Part shown: positions 6,411 through 13,054 of the stretch, piece by piece
Layout of the letters: every line of letters starts with the position of its first letter
Numbering within the stretch: position 1 is the first letter of the stretch
Origin: an uncultured Oscillospiraceae bacterium
GTDB taxonomy: Bacteria; Bacillota; Clostridia; Oscillospirales; Oscillospiraceae
Assembly: GCA_910584285.1 (NCBI GenBank)
Contig: CAJTYK010000028.1
Span: forward strand, 1 to 26,019
Direction of reading: 5' to 3'
DNA length: 26,019 nt
Program-made: the position numbers and the translations under genes
The notes under the pieces: model-generated
Databases searched by the model: none
Told to the model about the DNA's origin: nothing
Seen by the model: the letters and a program-made list of their open reading frames with translations, nothing else

Positions 6411-6766
6411 TAACCCTTGGGCTTGGGCTTGAAGATCAGGGCCACCACCACCCCCAGGAAGATGGCGGCGGTGATGCCGCCGGCGGCGGAGGTCACGCCC
6501 CCGGTGAGGGCACCCAGCAGGCCCTTCTCCGCCACCGCCTCCTTGACCCCCTTGGCCAGCAGGTAGCCGAAGCCCGTCAGGGGCACCGTGGCCCCCGCCC
6601 CGGCCCACTCCGCCAGGGGCTTGTAGACCCCGATGGCCCCCAAAACCACCCCGGACACCACGTAGGCCACCAGAATCCGGGCGGGGGTGAGCTTGGTCTT
6701 GTCAATGAGGATCTGGCCGATGATGCAGAACAGGCCGCCCACCAGAAACGCCTTCAGGTATTCCAT
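6410..6766 (-). CDS. spoVAE: Stage V sporulation protein AE (SpoVAE, SpoVAEb type)
   Basis: This 118-aa integral membrane protein has about four hydrophobic segments and the family pattern: AFLVGGLFCIIGQILIDKTKLTPARILV at the start, GVYKPLAEWAGAGATVPLTGFG in the middle, and GLLGALTGGVTSAAGGITAAI near the end. SpoVAE is part of the SpoVA channel that moves Ca-dipicolinic acid into the forespore and out again at germination. The ATG at 6766 is chosen because the family sequence begins at MEYLKAF and it starts one base after the spoVAD stop, with GGGGGG/AAGG upstream inside spoVAD. The two genes are thus coupled. The frame extends further upstream but lies within spoVAD. Confidence 0.92.
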   Translation of the reverse strand: MEYLKAFLVGGLFCIIGQILIDKTKLTPARILVAYVVSGVVLGAIGVYKPLAEWAGAGATVPLTGFGYLLAKGVKEAVAEKGLLGALTGGVTSAAGGITAAIFLGVVVALIFKPKPKG

Positions 6767-6767
6767 G

Positions 6768-7784
6768 TCATTTCCCCCCTTCCAGCGCCAGAGCGTGGCA
6801 CACGCCGGGGATGGACTCCCCCTGCATGGTGGCGGTGGGGGAGTGGAGCGCCCCAGTGGGGCAGAACAGGATCCGCCGCCATCGCCCCGCCAGCAGACCC
6901 GGCAGCACGTAGCCGCACAGCACCGACGCCGAGCAGCCACACCCCGACGCCCCGGCATGGACATCCTGCTCCTCCCGGTCGAACAGGATCAGGCCGCAGT
7001 CGTTGTAGTTGGCCAGCTTCACCCCGTCCCGGTCAAAGAGGTCGGTGACGATCTCGTGGCCCAGCTTACCCAGATCCCCGGTGAGGATCAGATCGTAGTA
7101 GTCCGGAGTGAGGCCGGTGTCCTCAAAGTGGGCCTTCAGCGTCTCATAGGCGGCGGGGGCCATAGCAGCCCCCATGTTGTTGGCGTCCTTGATGCCCTTG
7201 TCCTTTACCCGGCCAATGGTCACCCGGGGGATCCGGGGGCCGGGCCGCATCTCCCGGGTGACTACCACCGCCCCGGCGGCGGTGGCCGTCCACTGGGCGG
7301 TGGGGGTGCGCTGGGAGCCGTACTCCAGCGGGGTGCGGTACTGCCGCTCCGCGGAGCAGAAGTGGGAGGAGGTGACGGCGGCGGCATAAGTCCCGTATCC
7401 GCCGCTGAGCAGCAGGGCGGCCAGGGCCAGGCTCTCCCCCATGGTGGAGCAGGCCCCGTACAGCCCGAAGAAGGGCACGTCGGCGGCCCGGGCGGCGTAG
7501 CCTGAGCCGATGCACTGGTTGAGCAGATCCCCCGCCAGCAGGAGATCCAGATCCGGTGTGTGCAGCCCCGCCCGCTTCAGCGCCGCGTCCAGCGCCAGCC
7601 CCTGCATGGCGGACTCCGCCTGCTCCCAAGTCTTGCAACCGAACGTGTCGTCCTTGCAGGTGTGGTCAAAGTGCCGGCCCAGGGGGCCCTGGCTCTCCTT
7701 GTTGCCGGCGGCGGAGCCGAAGCCGATGATCACGGGGGGCGAACTGGGCTGGAAGGTCTGCCGCCCCAGCTTTTGATTTTCCAT
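6768..7784 (-). CDS. spoVAD: Stage V sporulation protein AD (SpoVAD)
   Basis: This 338-aa protein has the thiolase/ketoacyl-synthase-like fold that binds dipicolinic acid at the spore inner membrane. Recognisable blocks are PPVIIGFGSAAGNKESQGPLG at the start, DDTFGCKTWEQAESAMQ, DLLLAGDLLNQCIGSGYAAR, PFFGLYGACSTMGESLALA, the SHFCSAERQYRTPLEYGSQR block and LILTGDLGKLG. The ATG at 7784 follows AAAGGAG by 8 bases and marks the family N-terminus (MENQKLGRQTFQP). It is the first gene of a two-gene unit with spoVAE. The usual upstream partner spoVAC is not here; a divergent unrelated gene follows. A sigma-G-like promoter lies just upstream (7815-7843), which fits forespore expression. Confidence 0.94.
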   Translation of the reverse strand: MENQKLGRQTFQPSSPPVIIGFGSAAGNKESQGPLGRHFDHTCKDDTFGCKTWEQAESAMQGLALDAALKRAGLHTPDLDLLLAGDLLNQCIGSGYAARAADVPFFGLYGACSTMGESLALAALLLSGGYGTYAAAVTSSHFCSAERQYRTPLEYGSQRTPTAQWTATAAGAVVVTREMRPGPRIPRVTIGRVKDKGIKDANNMGAAMAPAAYETLKAHFEDTGLTPDYYDLILTGDLGKLGHEIVTDLFDRDGVKLANYNDCGLILFDREEQDVHAGASGCGCSASVLCGYVLPGLLAGRWRRILFCPTGALHSPTATMQGESIPGVCHALALEGGK

Positions 7785-7814
7785 GGATGTGACTCCTTTG
7801 GCGTGGTTTGCCCT

Positions 7815-7843
7815 TAGTGTGCCCGGAACGCGCAGCTTCATAC
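7815..7843 (-). promoter_or_regulatory. Possible sigma-G (forespore) promoter of spoVAD
   Basis: On the minus strand GTATG (7839-7843) fits the sigma-G -35 consensus GHATR, and CACACTA (7815-7821) differs at one position from CATNHTA, with a 17-base spacer. The predicted transcript would start about 25 bases before the spoVAD ATG. There is no TTGACA/TATAAT pair here. The assignment rests on consensus matching only. Confidence 0.4.
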
Positions 7844-7901
7844 ATGGGAAAACTATGACACTCCGGGGACTTTGTATCTGGAAAACCGGGTAAAATGGTG
7901 G

Positions 7902-7930
7902 TATAATCTCCTTTGAATTTTGGGAGGAGG
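7902..7930 (+). promoter_or_regulatory. Extended -10 promoter and strong RBS of the zinc-ribbon gene
   Basis: TATAAT at 7902-7907 is preceded by TGG, giving an extended -10 element; no good -35 is seen at the right distance. GGGAGGAGG at 7921-7930 is a near-perfect ribosome site 8 bases before the ATG at 7939. Confidence 0.55.
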
Positions 7931-7938
7931 AACCCGCC

Positions 7939-8553
7939 ATGCCGGATCAAACCCGCTCCATCGGATACATCTGCCCCGTGTGCGGACAGGCGGTGATCGC
8001 CTCCCGCACCGCTTTTCAACTGTGCGCCGGGGACAGCGCGCTGCCCTGCCCCTGCGGCAAGTCGGAGCTGCACTTCACCCAGTTGGGGGATCGGTGCGAG
8101 ATCACGGTGCCCTGCCTGCTGTGCGCCCGGGATCACACCGCGGTCTGCTCCAACGACGGAATGCTGACCCAGAAGCTGCTGGCTCTGTCCTGCCCCAAGT
8201 CCGGGCTGGGCTGCTGCTACATCGGAGAGGAGGGGCCGGTGTTCCGGGCCATGGAGCAGCTGGAGCAGGCGGTGGACAAGCTCCGGGCGGACGATGAGGG
8301 GGAGCGGCGGGGCGCGTTTCTCAACGACGGGGTGATGGCCGAGGTGCTCTCCGAGCTGCGGGACATCGCCCAGCGGGGCGGCGTGTCCTGCGGGTGCGGC
8401 TCCACGGACTACGGCGTGAAGGTGGGGTACGCCGCGGTGGACGTGGTGTGCGCCGCCTGCGGTGCGGCCCTGCGACTGCCCGCCGCCACCGCCGACGATC
8501 TGGACGCGCTGTGCGCCCGGTATACCATCACCATCCCTGGAAGGAAGGAATAG
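7939..8553 (+). CDS. Cys-rich multi-zinc-ribbon protein of unknown function
   Basis: I do not recognise this 204-aa protein by name. It has cysteine pairs resembling zinc ribbons: CPVC at residues 12-15, CPCG near 37-39, CLLC near 59-62, further cysteines near 70, 84 and 92-93 (a GCC pair), and CGCG plus CAAC in the last third. The middle (VFRAMEQLEQAVDKLRADDEGER) is helical and may form a short coiled coil. No membrane segment or signal peptide is seen, so it is probably a cytoplasmic metal-binding or nucleic-acid/protein-binding scaffold. The RBS is strong and the gene has its own promoter. The thioesterase gene starts 4 bases after the stop, so the two are co-transcribed. Length and conserved ribbons argue for a real gene. 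Confidence 0.75.
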   Translation: MPDQTRSIGYICPVCGQAVIASRTAFQLCAGDSALPCPCGKSELHFTQLGDRCEITVPCLLCARDHTAVCSNDGMLTQKLLALSCPKSGLGCCYIGEEGPVFRAMEQLEQAVDKLRADDEGERRGAFLNDGVMAEVLSELRDIAQRGGVSCGCGSTDYGVKVGYAAVDVVCAACGAALRLPAATADDLDALCARYTITIPGRKE

Positions 8554-8557
8554 AGCC

Positions 8558-9295
8558 ATGGGCACCTTTTACGAAGGACAATTCCGGGTGGACTCCCGGG
8601 ACGTGGACTTGTTCAACCAGTGCCGCCCGTCGGCGGTGCTGGGCATTTTGCAGGAGGCCGCCACCCGGGCCGCGCTGGCCCTGGGGGCGTCCGGCCCGGA
8701 GATCCGGGCCAAATATAACTGCCTCTGGATGGTCACCCGGAGCTGGGTGGAGCTGGACGCCCCCCTGCGGTGGAACGACCTGGTGGACGTAAAGACCTGG
8801 CACCGGGGAGGCTCCGGCGCATCCACCTACCGGGATTTCGACCTGTTCCGGGACGGCAAGCCCATCGGCCAGGGCACCACCATCTGGGTGATGGTGGACG
8901 CGGACAGCCGGAAGCTGTTCCGCATCAAGGAGCTGACCGAATTCCAGGGCACCGACGGCGGCGAGCTGTGCAAGAGCGTGAAGCTGCACCGCATCCCCAT
9001 GCCGGAGGAGTTTGACAACCGGACGCGCCGGGATCTGCGGTACTCCGACACCGACATCAACGGCCATGTGAACAACATCCACTACGCCGACTTCGCCTGC
9101 GACAGCCTCCACCTGGAGGAACTGGGCCGGGGGAAGTTCGTCCGCTCCCTGCAAATCGGGTACGTGAACGAGTGCCGGGCGGGGGAGACCATCTGGGTGG
9201 ACACCGCCGTCCGGGGGGACGAGCTGCTGGCCCGGGGGTCGGGGGAGGACGGGGTGGAACGGTTTGAGTTTTCCCTCACCTTGGCGGATTTATAA
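8558..9295 (+). CDS. Acyl-ACP thioesterase (FatA/FatB-like, double hotdog)
   Basis: This 245-aa protein has the tandem hotdog layout of acyl-ACP thioesterases (PF01643). The N-terminal half, beginning FRVDSRDVDLFNQCRPSAVL and containing WVELDAPLRWNDLVDVKTW, is the first hotdog. The second has the active-site motif DTDINGHVNNIHYADF, in which D166, N168 and H170 match the plant-type catalytic Asp-Asn-His set. It should release fatty acids from acyl-ACP, influencing chain length or membrane lipid turnover in the cytoplasm. The ATG at 8558 follows GGAAGGAAGGAA and is 4 bases after the upstream stop, hence an operon with the zinc-ribbon gene. A strong hairpin terminator follows at once. Function is well supported; substrate chain length is not readable. 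Confidence 0.88.
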   Translation: MGTFYEGQFRVDSRDVDLFNQCRPSAVLGILQEAATRAALALGASGPEIRAKYNCLWMVTRSWVELDAPLRWNDLVDVKTWHRGGSGASTYRDFDLFRDGKPIGQGTTIWVMVDADSRKLFRIKELTEFQGTDGGELCKSVKLHRIPMPEEFDNRTRRDLRYSDTDINGHVNNIHYADFACDSLHLEELGRGKFVRSLQIGYVNECRAGETIWVDTAVRGDELLARGSGEDGVERFEFSLTLADL

Positions 9296-9303
9296 AAGGA
9301 TCA

Positions 9304-9340
9304 GGAAGCCCTCCGCGATCAGGAATCGCGGGGGGCTTCC
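9304..9340. terminator. Bidirectional terminator, overlaps the Cys-rich gene stop
   Basis: GGAAGCCCTCCGCGAT (9304-9319) pairs with ATCGCGGGGGGCTTCC (9325-9340) over 16 bp with one G-U and a 5-base loop. It ends the thioesterase operon on the plus strand and contains the stop codon (9319-9321) of the convergent Cys-rich gene. On the minus strand CTTTTATAAA follows shortly after. Confidence 0.7.
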
Positions 9341-9528
9341 TCCTGTTTGGGGCACCAGTGGGGGCAGTGCTCCTCCGCCCGCCGTTTTTTCAGCCGGGGA
9401 TGGACACAGTGGCCGTAATTTGTGGCGGAATAATGACCTTGATACAGACAAATGTAGTGCTTGCGAAAGTATTTGCAGCTGCCGCAGCGTTCTTCGGGCA
9501 GGGCTTGCCAGCCTGTCATAAGTATCAC
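9319..9528 (-). CDS. Small Cys-rich protein of unknown function
   Basis: This is a 69-aa basic protein with six cysteines and several histidines: CGSC at 15-18, C27, C41 in GHCVHP, then HCPHWCP (C55, C59). The spacing, together with aromatic residues next to the first ribbon (CKYFRKHY), suggests one or two bound metal ions, probably zinc. I do not know its function. AGAGGTGAT lies 6 bases before the ATG at 9528. A sigma-A promoter (9541-9570) overlaps part of the palindromic operator of the divergent ribbon-helix-helix gene, so that protein may repress it. Its last codons lie in the terminator of the thioesterase operon. Confidence 0.7.
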   Translation of the reverse strand: MILMTGWQALPEERCGSCKYFRKHYICLYQGHYSATNYGHCVHPRLKKRRAEEHCPHWCPKQEEAPRDS

Positions 9529-9540
9529 CTCTTTTAATTC

Positions 9541-9570
9541 ACTATATCATGGGCAGTCTATGTCTGTCAA
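9541..9570 (-). promoter_or_regulatory. Sigma-A promoter of the small Cys-rich gene
   Basis: The minus strand carries TTGACA (9565-9570), an 18-base spacer and TATAGT (9541-9546), about 15 bases before the start codon region. The -35 box is inside a TGTCA-a-TGAC palindrome that resembles the operator repeats next to it. Confidence 0.75.
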
Positions 9571-9615
9571 TGACTTCCGAGCGTTTTGACAGTCAATAGA
9601 GTACAATGACTGTCA
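9565..9615. promoter_or_regulatory. Triple palindromic operator in the divergent intergenic region
   Basis: TGACAGTCA (9587-9595) and TGACTGTCA (9607-9615) are exact inverted copies separated by 11 bases. A third site, TGTCAATGAC (9565-9574), carries the same GTCA/TGAC half-sites. One copy covers the -35 box of the leftward gene. The other two flank and overlap the probable -10 (TACAAT, 9602-9607) of the rightward ribbon-helix-helix gene. Such arrays are typical of autorepressing RHH proteins (inference). Confidence 0.65.
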
Positions 9616-9629
9616 TAGAGGTGATATAA

Positions 9630-9782
9630 ATGGCAAAGACAGAAACAAAAATTACTTTCCGCGTAACCTATGAGCTTAAATCTCGTCTGGAGGCCCAAGC
9701 ACAGAAAGAGCACCGCCCTGTGGCAAACCTGATTCACAAGATTGTGGAAGAATACCTCGAACAGCAGGAAGAACACGCATAA
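9630..9782 (+). CDS. Ribbon-helix-helix (Arc/CopG-type) DNA-binding protein
   Basis: This 50-aa protein starts MAKTETKITFRVTYELKSRL, with the alternating ITFRV strand that lies in the DNA major groove in Arc/CopG dimers. Two helices follow (KSRLEAQAQKE and PVANLIHKIVEEYLEQQEE), which form the dimer core. It should be a dimeric, cytoplasmic repressor. The ATG at 9630 follows GAGGTGAT by 6 bases. The only nearby candidate target is the set of TGAC/GTCA palindromes immediately upstream, so autoregulation and control of the divergent Cys-rich gene are likely. No toxin of known family adjoins it. A terminator overlaps its stop codon. Confidence 0.8.
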   Translation: MAKTETKITFRVTYELKSRLEAQAQKEHRPVANLIHKIVEEYLEQQEEHA

Positions 9783-9815
9783 AAGGCCCCGCAGTCACAG
9801 ACTGCGGGGCCTTTT
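9781..9815. terminator. Bidirectional terminator between the RHH gene and gdhA
   Basis: AAAAGGCCCCGCAGTC (9781-9796) pairs perfectly with GACTGCGGGGCCTTTT (9800-9815) over 16 bp with a 3-base loop, giving A/U tracts for both converging genes. Confidence 0.85.
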
Positions 9816-9849
9816 GCGCTTTAATTGTTAGCAGAACGCGGAACCTGTC

Positions 9850-11196
9850 TTAGCAGATCCCCTGCCACAGCATGGCGTCCGCCACCTTCAGGAACCCGGC
9901 GATATTGGCCCCCGCCTGGAGGTTCCCCTTCATGCCGAACTGCTCGGCGGCGGCGGCGCAGGCGGCGTAGATGCCCTCCATGATGCCCTTCAGCTTAGCA
10001 TCCACCTCCTCGAACGTCCAGCTCAGCCGCTCGCTGTTCTGGCTCATCTCCAGGCCGGAGGTGGCCACGCCGCCGGCGTTGGCGGCCTTGGCGGGGCCGA
10101 AGAAGATGCCCGCCTCCTGATAGGCAGCGATGGCCTCGGGGGTGGAGGGCATATTGGCCCCCTCAAACACGCCCTTGCAGCCGTTGGCGATGAGCGCCTT
10201 GGCGCTCTCCCCGTTAATCTCGTTCTGGGTGGCGCAGGGCAGGGCGATGTCGCAGGGCACCGTCCAGATCCCCGAGCAGCCCTCCACGTACTTGGCGGAG
10301 GGGACGTAGTCCAGATAGGTCTTGATCCGGGCCCGCTTGACCTCCTTGATCTCCTTGAGGATCTTGTAGTCGATGCCGTTCTCGTCTACAATATAGCCGT
10401 TGGAGTCGGACATGGCGATGACCTTGCCGCCCAGCTGGTTCACCTTCTGGTTGGCGTAAATCGCCACGTTGCCGGAGCCGGAGATGACCACCTTTTTGCC
10501 CTCAAAGGACTGGCCGTTGTCCCGCAGGCAGGCGTCGGCGAAGTAGCACAGGCCGAAGCCGGTGGCCTCGGTGCGGGCCAGGGAGCCGCCGTAGGTCAGG
10601 CCCTTGCCGGTGAGCACGCCGGTGAACTCGTCCCGGATCTTCTTGTACTGGCCGAACAGGAAGCCGATCTCCCGGGCCCCCACGCCGATGTCGCCGGCGG
10701 GCACGTCGGTGTCCGGGCCGATGTGGCGCTGCAATTCGGTCATGAAGGACTGGCAGAAGCGCATGACCTCGCCGTCGCTCTTGCCCTTGGGGTCGAAGTC
10801 GGAGCCGCCCTTGCCGCCACCCATGGGCAGGGTGGTGAGGGAGTTTTTGAACACCTGCTCAAAGCCCAGGAATTTGATCACGGACAGGTTGACGGTGGGA
10901 TGGAAGCGCAGGCCGCCCTTATAAGGGCCGATGGCGGAGTTGAACTGGACGCGGAAGCCCCGGTTCACCTGTACCTTGCCGCTGTCGTCCACCCAGGGCA
11001 CCCGGAACATCACCACCCGTTCGGGCTCCACAATGCGGCCGATGATGTTCTGCTGCTCGTAGCGGGGGTCGGCGGCCACCACGGGCTCCAGGGACTCCAG
11101 CACCTCCTCCACCGCCTGGAGGAACTCGGGCTCATGGGCGCTCTTTTTCTTCAGGTCGTCCAGCACGGACAGGAGATACGCATTTTGAATCGACAT
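9850..11196 (-). CDS. gdhA: Glutamate dehydrogenase, NADP-type hexameric
   Basis: This 448-aa enzyme interconverts 2-oxoglutarate plus ammonia and glutamate, the main ammonia assimilation or glutamate catabolism step in many anaerobes. The substrate-domain signature LPMGGGKGGSDFDPKGKSD carries the catalytic lysine (K129). The cofactor domain has VISGSGNVAIY and later FEGANMPSTPEA. Length and N-terminus (a YxxxVLDDLKKKSAHEPEF pattern) are those of the small hexameric GDHs usually specific for NADP. The start at 11196 follows AGGAAAGGA by about 11 bases. It is monocistronic, with its own promoter at 11247-11275 and a shared terminator at 9781-9815. Cofactor preference is inferred from family type. 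Confidence 0.96.
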   Translation of the reverse strand: MSIQNAYLLSVLDDLKKKSAHEPEFLQAVEEVLESLEPVVAADPRYEQQNIIGRIVEPERVVMFRVPWVDDSGKVQVNRGFRVQFNSAIGPYKGGLRFHPTVNLSVIKFLGFEQVFKNSLTTLPMGGGKGGSDFDPKGKSDGEVMRFCQSFMTELQRHIGPDTDVPAGDIGVGAREIGFLFGQYKKIRDEFTGVLTGKGLTYGGSLARTEATGFGLCYFADACLRDNGQSFEGKKVVISGSGNVAIYANQKVNQLGGKVIAMSDSNGYIVDENGIDYKILKEIKEVKRARIKTYLDYVPSAKYVEGCSGIWTVPCDIALPCATQNEINGESAKALIANGCKGVFEGANMPSTPEAIAAYQEAGIFFGPAKAANAGGVATSGLEMSQNSERLSWTFEEVDAKLKGIMEGIYAACAAAAEQFGMKGNLQAGANIAGFLKVADAMLWQGIC

Positions 11197-11246
11197 ACCG
11201 TCAACATCCTTTCCTCATTGAAAGTGTCGCTTTGACGCGATACTGT

Positions 11247-11275
11247 ATTCTACACCAGGTTTGACAATTTTGCAA
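11247..11275 (-). promoter_or_regulatory. Sigma-A promoter of gdhA
   Basis: The minus strand shows TTGCAA (11270-11275), a 17-base spacer and TAGAAT (11247-11252), about 50 bases before the start codon. Confidence 0.6.
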
Positions 11276-11330
11276 GTCCGAGAGCAAAAAATTGCAAAAA
11301 CGAAGTTCACAAAATTTTTTGGCGAAGGGG

Positions 11331-11356
11331 GGAACCTTTTTGGCGCCCCCGGCGTC
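11331..11356 (+). promoter_or_regulatory. ECF-type promoter of the sigma factor operon
   Basis: GGAACC (11331-11336), 16 bases, then CGTC (11353-11356) matches the GGAAC/CGTC elements recognised by ECF sigma factors of the sigma-W/V kind. It sits 50 bases upstream of an ECF sigma gene, so the sigma factor probably activates its own operon. No sigma-A hexamers were seen in this position. Confidence 0.65.
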
Positions 11357-11405
11357 TATAGTATGTCCGGACAACAGGCCCACCCACGAGGAGATGAGAC
11401 AACGC

Positions 11406-11900
11406 ATGGATTGGACGCGGGAGGAATTCGCCGCCGCGGTGACAGAGCACAGCCGCCGGATGTTCCGGGCGGCCCGGTCGGTGCTGGACAGCGACGCCGA
11501 CGCGGAGGACGCGGTGGGGCAGGCGGTTTTGCAGGCGTGGCAGTCGCTGGATCGGCTGCGGGACAAGGACGCCGCGGGGCCCTGGCTGGTGAAAATCGCG
11601 GTGAACTGCGCCTGCTCCCAGCGGCGGAAGCGGGGGAGGGTGGTCTACCTGGACGACCTGCCCCAGGAGCCCGCCGCCCCCCAGCCCCGGCGGTACGACG
11701 GCCTGTGGGAGGCGGTGTCCGCCCTGCCCCGGTCGCGGCGGGCGGTGGTGGTGCTGTTCTACTATGAGGACATGACGGTGGGTCAGATCGCCAAGTGCCT
11801 GGGCGTCCCGGCGGGGACGGTGAAATCCAGGCTTGCAAGAGCCCGTGCGCAGTTGAAGGAAATGCTGCAAAGTCAGGAGGGCGAATATGGAACAGTTTGA
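11406..11900 (+). CDS. ECF (sigma-70 family) RNA polymerase sigma factor
   Basis: This 164-aa protein has the two-domain ECF layout. Region 2 is near the N-terminus (MFRAARSVLDSDADAEDAVGQAVLQAW, a variant of the DAEDxxQxxxxxxW motif). Region 4 is near the C-terminus (LPRSRRAVVVLFYYEDMTVGQIAKCLGVPAGTVKSRLARARAQL), with its helix-turn-helix. It would direct RNA polymerase to a small stress or envelope regulon. I place the start at ATG 11406, because AGGAG ends 12 bases upstream; the ATG at 11394 would have no spacing from that site, and the open frame beyond it contains promoter sequence. It overlaps the next gene, a probable anti-sigma factor, by 14 bases. An ECF-type promoter upstream indicates positive autoregulation. 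Confidence 0.9.
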   Translation: MDWTREEFAAAVTEHSRRMFRAARSVLDSDADAEDAVGQAVLQAWQSLDRLRDKDAAGPWLVKIAVNCACSQRRKRGRVVYLDDLPQEPAAPQPRRYDGLWEAVSALPRSRRAVVVLFYYEDMTVGQIAKCLGVPAGTVKSRLARARAQLKEMLQSQEGEYGTV

Positions 11901-12957
11901 CGAGCTGCTGAGAAGCATGGCAAAAAAGGAGGAAATCATTGTGCCGAATGGATTTGAGGAACGGACGCAGGACGTGCTGGACAGCCTGCCGGCCAGGGCG
12001 AAGAAGGCGGGGCTGGGGGCGGTAAAGACGGCGCTTATCGCGGCGGTAGCCTGCGCAGTGCTGCTGGGGACGGCCTTCGCCGCCTCCCCCACCCTGCGGG
12101 AGCTGCTGGGGAGCTTTGCCCCCTACGCCCAGGAGCAGGAGGACAAGGCGTATACCATGGACGGCTTTGAGGTGAAGGTGCTGTCCGCCCTGTCGGACGG
12201 CTCCACCATCCGGGCCTGGGTGCAGGTGCGGGATCTGGAGGGCCACCGGCTCAGCGCGGACATGAAGCCTTATGGCGAGGTCAACGTGATGACGGACGAG
12301 GGGCTGGGTGGCCTGGCCGCCGACGGGGTCTACTGGTCGTTCAGCTTTGATTCCGGGTACGCGGTCTACAACGAGGAGGACGAGACGGCCCTGCTGGTGT
12401 TCACCGGCTGGGGGCAGAACTTTGGGGATCTGTCCAACGCCACGCTGCGGATCCGGCATATCTATGACTATCAGGATCCTTCCCAGCGGGAATATGTGCC
12501 GGATGAAAGCCATCCCGGCCACCCCGGGCAGGGAAGCGGCGAGTATTTCGAGGTGGAAACCATAAAGGACGTCTCCGGGTTTAAGCTGAACGACGTGCAG
12601 CTCACCATCCCGCTGACGGTGGAGTCCACGGACAAGATCAGACTGGAGAAGGATTCGGCGCTGGCCAAGGCCGTCAACGCGGAATGGGTGGAGCTGTCCC
12701 CCCTGGGGCTCACCGCCGCCTTCGAGCACGGCACGCCGGACGAGTTGACCTTCAACCCCATCCGGGTGCGGATGAAGGACGGCACAGAGCTGGACTGGGA
12801 GAAGCAGGGGGAGTGGAACCCCTCCGGGCAGGCCACCTATGCCAGCCACTCGGAGAAGCGCTACGGGGTGATCAAGATTTGGAACTTCCCCGACGCCATC
12901 GACCTGGGGCAGGTGGAGAGCGTTTTTGTGTGCGGGAAGTATTTCCCCGTCCAATAA
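11887..12957 (+). CDS. Probable membrane anti-sigma factor (DUF4179-like)
   Basis: This 356-aa protein has a short cytoplasmic N-terminus (residues 1-43) that could clamp the sigma factor, one membrane helix (about 44-66, ALIAAVACAVLLGTAFAAS) and a large extracytoplasmic domain of about 290 residues, rich in beta-strand-like segments. This architecture, with translational overlap after an ECF sigma gene, is characteristic of clostridial anti-sigma proteins with a DUF4179-type outer domain. It probably holds the sigma factor inactive until an envelope signal is received. There is no zinc-binding HxxxCxxC motif in the N-terminus, so it is not a ZAS-type anti-sigma. GGAGGG lies 7 bases before the ATG. 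The domain name is from pattern memory and is less certain than the role. Confidence 0.75.
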   Translation: MEQFDELLRSMAKKEEIIVPNGFEERTQDVLDSLPARAKKAGLGAVKTALIAAVACAVLLGTAFAASPTLRELLGSFAPYAQEQEDKAYTMDGFEVKVLSALSDGSTIRAWVQVRDLEGHRLSADMKPYGEVNVMTDEGLGGLAADGVYWSFSFDSGYAVYNEEDETALLVFTGWGQNFGDLSNATLRIRHIYDYQDPSQREYVPDESHPGHPGQGSGEYFEVETIKDVSGFKLNDVQLTIPLTVESTDKIRLEKDSALAKAVNAEWVELSPLGLTAAFEHGTPDELTFNPIRVRMKDGTELDWEKQGEWNPSGQATYASHSEKRYGVIKIWNFPDAIDLGQVESVFVCGKYFPVQ

Positions 12958-12980
12958 TCCCGCCCCGCGAAACGAAACAC

Positions 12981-13011
12981 CGCCCGGCGGCCTGCGATAG
13001 GCCGCCGGGCG
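12981..13011. terminator. Terminator hairpin after the sigma/anti-sigma operon
   Basis: CGCCCGGCGGCCT (12981-12993) pairs perfectly with AGGCCGCCGGGCG (12999-13011) around a 5-base loop. The following CTTTCGCG is a weak U-tract. The converging PadR unit ends 44 bases away and may share it. Confidence 0.6.
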
Positions 13012-13054
13012 CTTTCGCGTCGGCGCGTTGCCGTCCTGCCCGGGGGCGGCGGGG

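Noticed and set aside
9630..9782. Classical type II toxin-antitoxin pair
   Set aside because: The RHH protein fits an antitoxin, but the only neighbour is a divergent Cys-rich protein that matches no toxin family I know, so the call would be overreach.
11356..12954. A 532-codon open frame on the minus strand across the sigma/anti-sigma operon
   Set aside because: It is antisense to two well-supported genes, is rich in Pro, Gly, Arg and His as GC-rich shadow frames are, and has no RBS or recognisable domain.
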